Shown here one piece after another: positions 12,191 through 14,603 of a DNA stretch of 14,603 nucleotides. Source of the DNA: CAYQAJ01 sp964415245 (GTDB taxonomy: Bacteria; Planctomycetota; Planctomycetia; Pirellulales; Pirellulaceae); assembly GCA_964415245.1 (NCBI GenBank), contig CAYQAJ010000118.1:1-14603 (forward strand), read 5' to 3'. The translations under genes were made by a program, and so were the position numbers. Every line of letters starts with the position of its first letter. Within the stretch, counting starts at the first letter, position 1. The notes under the pieces were generated by a model. The model worked only from the letters and a program-made list of their open reading frames with translations. It made no database searches and was not told the origin of the DNA.

Positions 12191-12472
12191 ATGCAAATCC
12201 ACGGCCCTGCTCACGTTCACGGCCCGCAACCGATCAACGCACCGCATCGCGCCGCCGCGTCGCGCCCGACCGGCGAGGTAGCGCAATCTTCGCCGGTCGA
12301 TCAACTCGACATTTCGCCGCAGGCCGACCTGGTGAGCCGCGCGCGAGACATCCCGGGCGTGCGGGCCGAGCGGGTGGCCCAGATTCGCGCCCAAATCGCC
12401 GAGGGCACATACGACACCGACGCCAAGCTCGAGGCCGCACTCGATCAACTTCTGAATGAGATTGGCGGGTGA
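12191..12472 (+). CDS. flgM: FlgM-like anti-sigma-28 factor
   Basis: A 93-residue protein. The N-terminal 35 residues are rich in His, Pro and Ala and probably disordered (MQIHGPAHVHGPQP...). The rest is the FlgM core: VDQLDISPQADLVSRARDIP, then RAERVAQIRAQIAEGTYD and KLEAALDQLLNEI. The DISPQA...L...A and VAQIRAQIAEGTY phrases are the family hallmark. FlgM holds the flagellar sigma factor inactive until the hook is complete and FlgM is exported. A GGGGGAG lies 11 bases before the ATG, slightly far. The FliA/WhiG-like sigma fragment at the start of the window is the likely partner type. No flagellar structural genes are visible here, which suggests motility genes are scattered in this genome. 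Confidence 0.87.
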   Translation: MQIHGPAHVHGPQPINAPHRAAASRPTGEVAQSSPVDQLDISPQADLVSRARDIPGVRAERVAQIRAQIAEGTYDTDAKLEAALDQLLNEIGG

Positions 12473-12500
12473 TTTTCTTTGGCGGTGCGCCATTGGCTGG

Positions 12501-12538
12501 GCCGGCACCTTCGGGCTGCGCCGGCACCTTCGGGCTGC
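12501..12538. repeat. 19-bp perfect tandem duplication
   Basis: GCCGGCACCTTCGGGCTGC occurs twice head to tail, at 12501-12519 and 12520-12538, 28 bases after the FlgM-like gene. There is no T-tract, so it is not a terminator. Confidence 0.9.
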
Positions 12539-12560
12539 ACTGTGCCGTGCGTTTCACCTG

Positions 12561-12596
12561 ATGGACGAAATGGACGGTATGGACGCAATGGACGGT
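12561..12596. repeat. 9-bp tandem repeat ATGGACGnn, four copies
   Basis: Units are ATGGACGAA, ATGGACGGT, ATGGACGCA and ATGGACGGT. The only frame would give an 18-residue Met-Asp-rich peptide (stop at 12615-12617), and no ribosome binding site supports it. Read as a minisatellite. Confidence 0.85.
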
Positions 12597-12628
12597 GGCG
12601 TGCTCATTAGCTGCTAGCTTGCGATTCG

Positions 12629-12668
12629 CCGCGTCTCCGTGTCCCCGCGTCGCCGCGTCGCCGCGTCA
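12629..12668. repeat. 8-bp tandem repeat CCGCGTCn, five copies
   Basis: Units are CCGCGTCT, CCGTGTCC, CCGCGTCG, CCGCGTCG and CCGCGTCA. The period of 8 and the drift of the last base suggest slippage-driven growth. Confidence 0.85.
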
Positions 12669-12808
12669 GCCGAAAAGGGGGCGGGTTTCCCTGGCGGCCT
12701 TCTGCGGCTAGAATCAATAAGCGTGGTTCGGCCGTCGTGCTCCGGGCGTAAGTACCGGAAAAAACGCATGCTACGCTGCGGCAACCCGTCTCAATAAGCG
12801 CGTCAACT

Positions 12809-12820
12809 CGCCGATCGGCG
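12809..12820. promoter_or_regulatory. Perfect 12-bp palindrome before the Fur start
   Basis: CGCCGATCGGCG ends 12 bases before the ATG at 12833. It could be an operator or occlude the start region. It does not resemble the AT-rich Fur box (GATAATGATAATC...). Confidence 0.3.
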
Positions 12821-12832
12821 GATTCTGGATTC

Positions 12833-13336
12833 ATGTCTGACGAACAATCCCTAGGCACCGTTGAGGTCGCCCTCTCGCCGCTGGAGCGGTTCGAGGAGTA
12901 CCTGCAGAGCCGCGGCATGCGCAACACCGACCAGCGGCGGATGCTGGTCGAGCAGGTATTCAGCCATCATGAGCACTTCGACGCCGACACGCTCATCGAC
13001 AAACTGCCTCGCAAGGGCCAGCCGGGGCACGTGAGCCGCCCCACCGTCTACCGCACGCTCAACGAGTTCGTCGACGCGGGGCTGTTGCGCAAATTCGAGC
13101 TCGACGGCCGGGCCGTGTACGAGCACGACTACGGCTATCCGCAGCACGACCACCTGTACTGCAAGCAGTGCCAGCGGCTCATCGAGTTTCAAAGCGCGGA
13201 GTTGATTGCACTGCGCGACGCGGTGGCGCGAGAGAACTCGTTCCGCGTCACCAGCCACCGGTTGATCATCACCGGCATCTGCGAGACGTGCCAGCGGGCG
13301 AGGCGGCGGACGAAGCGACGAGTCGATCTGGTTTAG
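12833..13336 (+). CDS. Fur-family metal- or peroxide-responsive repressor
   Basis: A 167-residue protein of usual family length plus a short N-terminal tail. The winged helix (about 17-92) includes RNTDQRRMLVEQVFSHHEHF and the recognition helix HVSRPTVYRTLNEFVDAGLL. The C-terminal dimerisation and metal region has the regulatory site cluster VYEHDYGYPQHDHLYC (His98, His105, His107) and His142, and two CxxC pairs, Cys110/Cys113 and Cys150/Cys153, for a structural zinc. This is the full Fur/PerR/Zur residue set; which metal is sensed cannot be told. HEHFDAD at 46-51 adds the usual N-terminal metal ligand. The Shine-Dalgarno sequence is weak. A palindrome lies just upstream. The gene converges on purB, with a large hairpin filling the gap. 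Confidence 0.92.
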   Translation: MSDEQSLGTVEVALSPLERFEEYLQSRGMRNTDQRRMLVEQVFSHHEHFDADTLIDKLPRKGQPGHVSRPTVYRTLNEFVDAGLLRKFELDGRAVYEHDYGYPQHDHLYCKQCQRLIEFQSAELIALRDAVARENSFRVTSHRLIITGICETCQRARRRTKRRVDLV

Positions 13337-13357
13337 ACCGTCGTTGCCGGCGGCTCC

Positions 13358-13457
13358 GAGTCTGCTTCAAAACCGCCTTCGGAGAAGGGGACAGGCACAT
13401 TTTGCTCCGCGGAAGAGCGCAAAATGAGCCAGTCCCCGGCGGTTTTGAAGCAGCCTC
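13358..13457. repeat. Structured REP-like element, copy 2, between convergent genes
   Basis: A 100-base hairpin filling the gap between the Fur gene (stop 13336) and purB (stop at 13458). A perfect 16-bp inverted repeat, CTGCTTCAAAACCGCC (13362-13377) and GGCGGTTTTGAAGCAG (13438-13453), encloses an unpaired TTCGGAGAA on the left and the inner arms GGGGACAGGCACATTTTGC (from 13387) and GCAAAATGAGCCAGTCCCC (13419-13437). Compared with copy 1, the outer arm pair GTC/GAC is replaced by GCC/GGC, a compensatory change. It could act as a bidirectional terminator or mRNA 3' end protector for both genes. Confidence 0.88.
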
Positions 13458-14603
13458 TCATACCCAGATCGGCGCGGCGCCCGCCCCCCCGTTTCCGTAC
13501 TTCTTGCGGATCGGCGCGACGACTTCGGCGAGGAACTCGTCGACCTGCTGGGGGGCGCGGCCCACGAAGGCGGCCGGGGTGACGGCCTCGTCGAGGACGA
13601 CGTTCTTGAAGGCGGGATCGGCCGCCAGCCGCTCCAAAAGATCGTTCGCGGGTGCGCCTTGCTTCAGGGCGTCGGCCGCAGCCTGGCTGTGACGGCGGAT
13701 GCGCTCGTGCAAATCCTGGCGATCGCCCCCTGCTGACACGGCCGCCATGAGGATGTTCTCGGTGGCCATGAACGGCAGCTCTTGTCGCAGGTTTTCGGCG
13801 ATCACATTAGCGTTCACGACCAGGCCCGTCGCTACGTTGTGGTAAAGACTCAGTATCGCGTCGACGGTGAGAAACGCCTGCGGCAGCACGATACGGCGGT
13901 TGGCGCTGTCGTCCAACGTGCGTTCCAGCCACTGCACGGCGGCGGTCGACGACGTGTTGGCCGACAGGCTCATCGCGTACCGGGCGAGCCCGCAGATTCG
14001 CTCGCACCGCATGGGATTGCGTTTGTACGCCATGGCCGACGAGCCGACCTGCTCCTCCTCAAACGGCTCCTCGACTTCGCGGCGATTGGCCAGGAGCCGC
14101 AAGTCGGTGGCCGCCTTGTGCGCGCTCTGGGAGACGCCGGACAGTGCCTCGACTACTTGCGCGTCGACTTTGCGGGAATAGGTCTGGCCCGTGACGGCGT
14201 AACTGCCGGCGAAGCCCATCTCGCCGGCCACCAGCTCTTCGAGCTTTCGCACCTTGGCGTGGTCGCCGCCGAACAAAGCGAGGAAACTCGCCTGCGTGCC
14301 GGTGGTGCCTTTCACTCCGCGGGCCAAAAGCGACGAACGGCGGTGTTCCAGTTCCGCCAGATCGAGCGCCAGGTCGTACGCCCACAGACAGGCGCGCTTT
14401 CCCACCGTGGTGGGCTGCGCCGGCTGGTAGTGGGTGTAGCCCAGGCAGGGTAGATCGCGGTATCGGGCGGCGAGCGACGCCAGGGCTTCGATCACGGCCA
14501 CCACTCGGCGGATCACCAACCCCAGCGCCTCGCGCATCAGGATCAGGTCGGTGTTATCGGTGACGAAGCAGCTTGTGGCCCCCAGGTGAATAATGGGCCG
14601 GGC
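13458..14603 (-). CDS. purB: Adenylosuccinate lyase, eukaryote-like type, N-terminus missing
   Basis: The frame is open to the window edge, so the gene is truncated; 381 residues are visible. The first visible residues read ARPIIHLGATSCFVTDNTDL, then the catalytic THYQPAQPTTVGKR, GVKGTTGTQASFLALF, and the signature loop GSSAMAYKRNPMR of the fumarase/aspartase superfamily, with the catalytic serine in SSAM. The enzyme splits SAICAR and adenylosuccinate, releasing fumarate, in purine synthesis. HLGATSC.V.DNTDL, KRNPMR.ER and QWLERTLDDSANRR are phrases I know from animal adenylosuccinate lyase; the Bacillus-type bacterial enzyme differs. The usual MPYKRNP is MAYKRNP here. The C-terminus is Gly/Ala-rich (YGNGGAGAAPIWV). 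It ends directly at the composite hairpin shared with the convergent Fur gene. Confidence 0.95.
   Translation of the reverse strand, partial: ARPIIHLGATSCFVTDNTDLILMREALGLVIRRVVAVIEALASLAARYRDLPCLGYTHYQPAQPTTVGKRACLWAYDLALDLAELEHRRSSLLARGVKGTTGTQASFLALFGGDHAKVRKLEELVAGEMGFAGSYAVTGQTYSRKVDAQVVEALSGVSQSAHKAATDLRLLANRREVEEPFEEEQVGSSAMAYKRNPMRCERICGLARYAMSLSANTSSTAAVQWLERTLDDSANRRIVLPQAFLTVDAILSLYHNVATGLVVNANVIAENLRQELPFMATENILMAAVSAGGDRQDLHERIRRHSQAAADALKQGAPANDLLERLAADPAFKNVVLDEAVTPAAFVGRAPQQVDEFLAEVVAPIRKKYGNGGAGAAPIWV

Larger units (their letters stand above)
12473..12832. other. Intergenic region with three simple repeats upstream of fur
   Basis: About 360 bases without a credible gene. In order: a 19-bp tandem duplication (12501-12538), four 9-bp ATGGACGnn units (12561-12596), five 8-bp CCGCGTCn units (12629-12668), a TAGAAT at 12709-12714 that could be a -10 box for the Fur gene with only a poor -35, and a 12-bp perfect palindrome just before the Fur start (12809-12820). 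Confidence 0.55.

Noticed and set aside
12561..12617. An 18-residue Met-Asp-rich mini-gene in the 9-bp repeat
   Set aside because: There is no ribosome binding site, and the frame is simply the consequence of an ATGGACG repeat.

Overview
The window looks like a chromosomal piece of a GC-rich planctomycete, most likely of the Pirellulales. This is inferred from three things: long exported alpha/beta hydrolases are typical of that group, several short hypothetical proteins have a planctomycete flavour, and the intergenic DNA is full of dispersed palindromic words and simple 7-bp-periodic tracts. No marker gene fixes the taxonomy. Most genes have strong G/C third-position bias. One gene, a serine recombinase at 4345-5478, is visibly AT-richer (a sampled 60-base line is 45% G+C against 73% in the hydrolase gene) and looks acquired.

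Layout. (1) 1-1009: the C-terminus of a FliA/WhiG-type sigma factor (+), converging on a DUF2007-like zinc-ribbon membrane protein (-) that has a promoter placed for leaderless mRNA. (2) 1118-6904: an osmoprotectant-type ABC importer on the minus strand, split in two. The ATPase (6904-6125) and a substrate-binding/permease fusion (2662-1118) are separated by about 3.46 kb. That gap holds a short conserved protein (3932-3696), a multidomain serine recombinase on the opposite strand, inverted and direct copies of two dispersed words, and many 7-bp-periodic tracts. (3) 7196-10757: an exported alpha/beta hydrolase, an unrecognised conserved protein, and a ParD-like/ParE-like toxin-antitoxin pair, all on plus. 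(4) 10861-12190: one small minus-strand protein and about 1.1 kb of mostly non-genic DNA with a large structured repeat, a coding-like remnant and a minus-strand terminator. (5) 12191-14603: a FlgM-like anti-sigma factor, simple repeats, a Fur-family repressor, then a composite hairpin exactly filling the gap before a convergent, truncated purB of eukaryote-like type.

How parts relate. The sigma fragment and FlgM-like protein would be functional partners in flagellar gene control, though they lie 12 kb apart. The two ABC genes should form one importer, and the gap has given the downstream gene a candidate promoter of its own (TTGACA-N17-TAGAAT). The most unusual signals are the architecture of the recombinase (MerR-type HTH, IS607-like catalytic core, a second HTH, and a C-terminal segment resembling the winged helix at the end of phage/plasmid primases), the heptameric tracts concentrated around it, and a two-copy structured element at 11186-11291 and 13358-13457 with a compensatory base-pair change.
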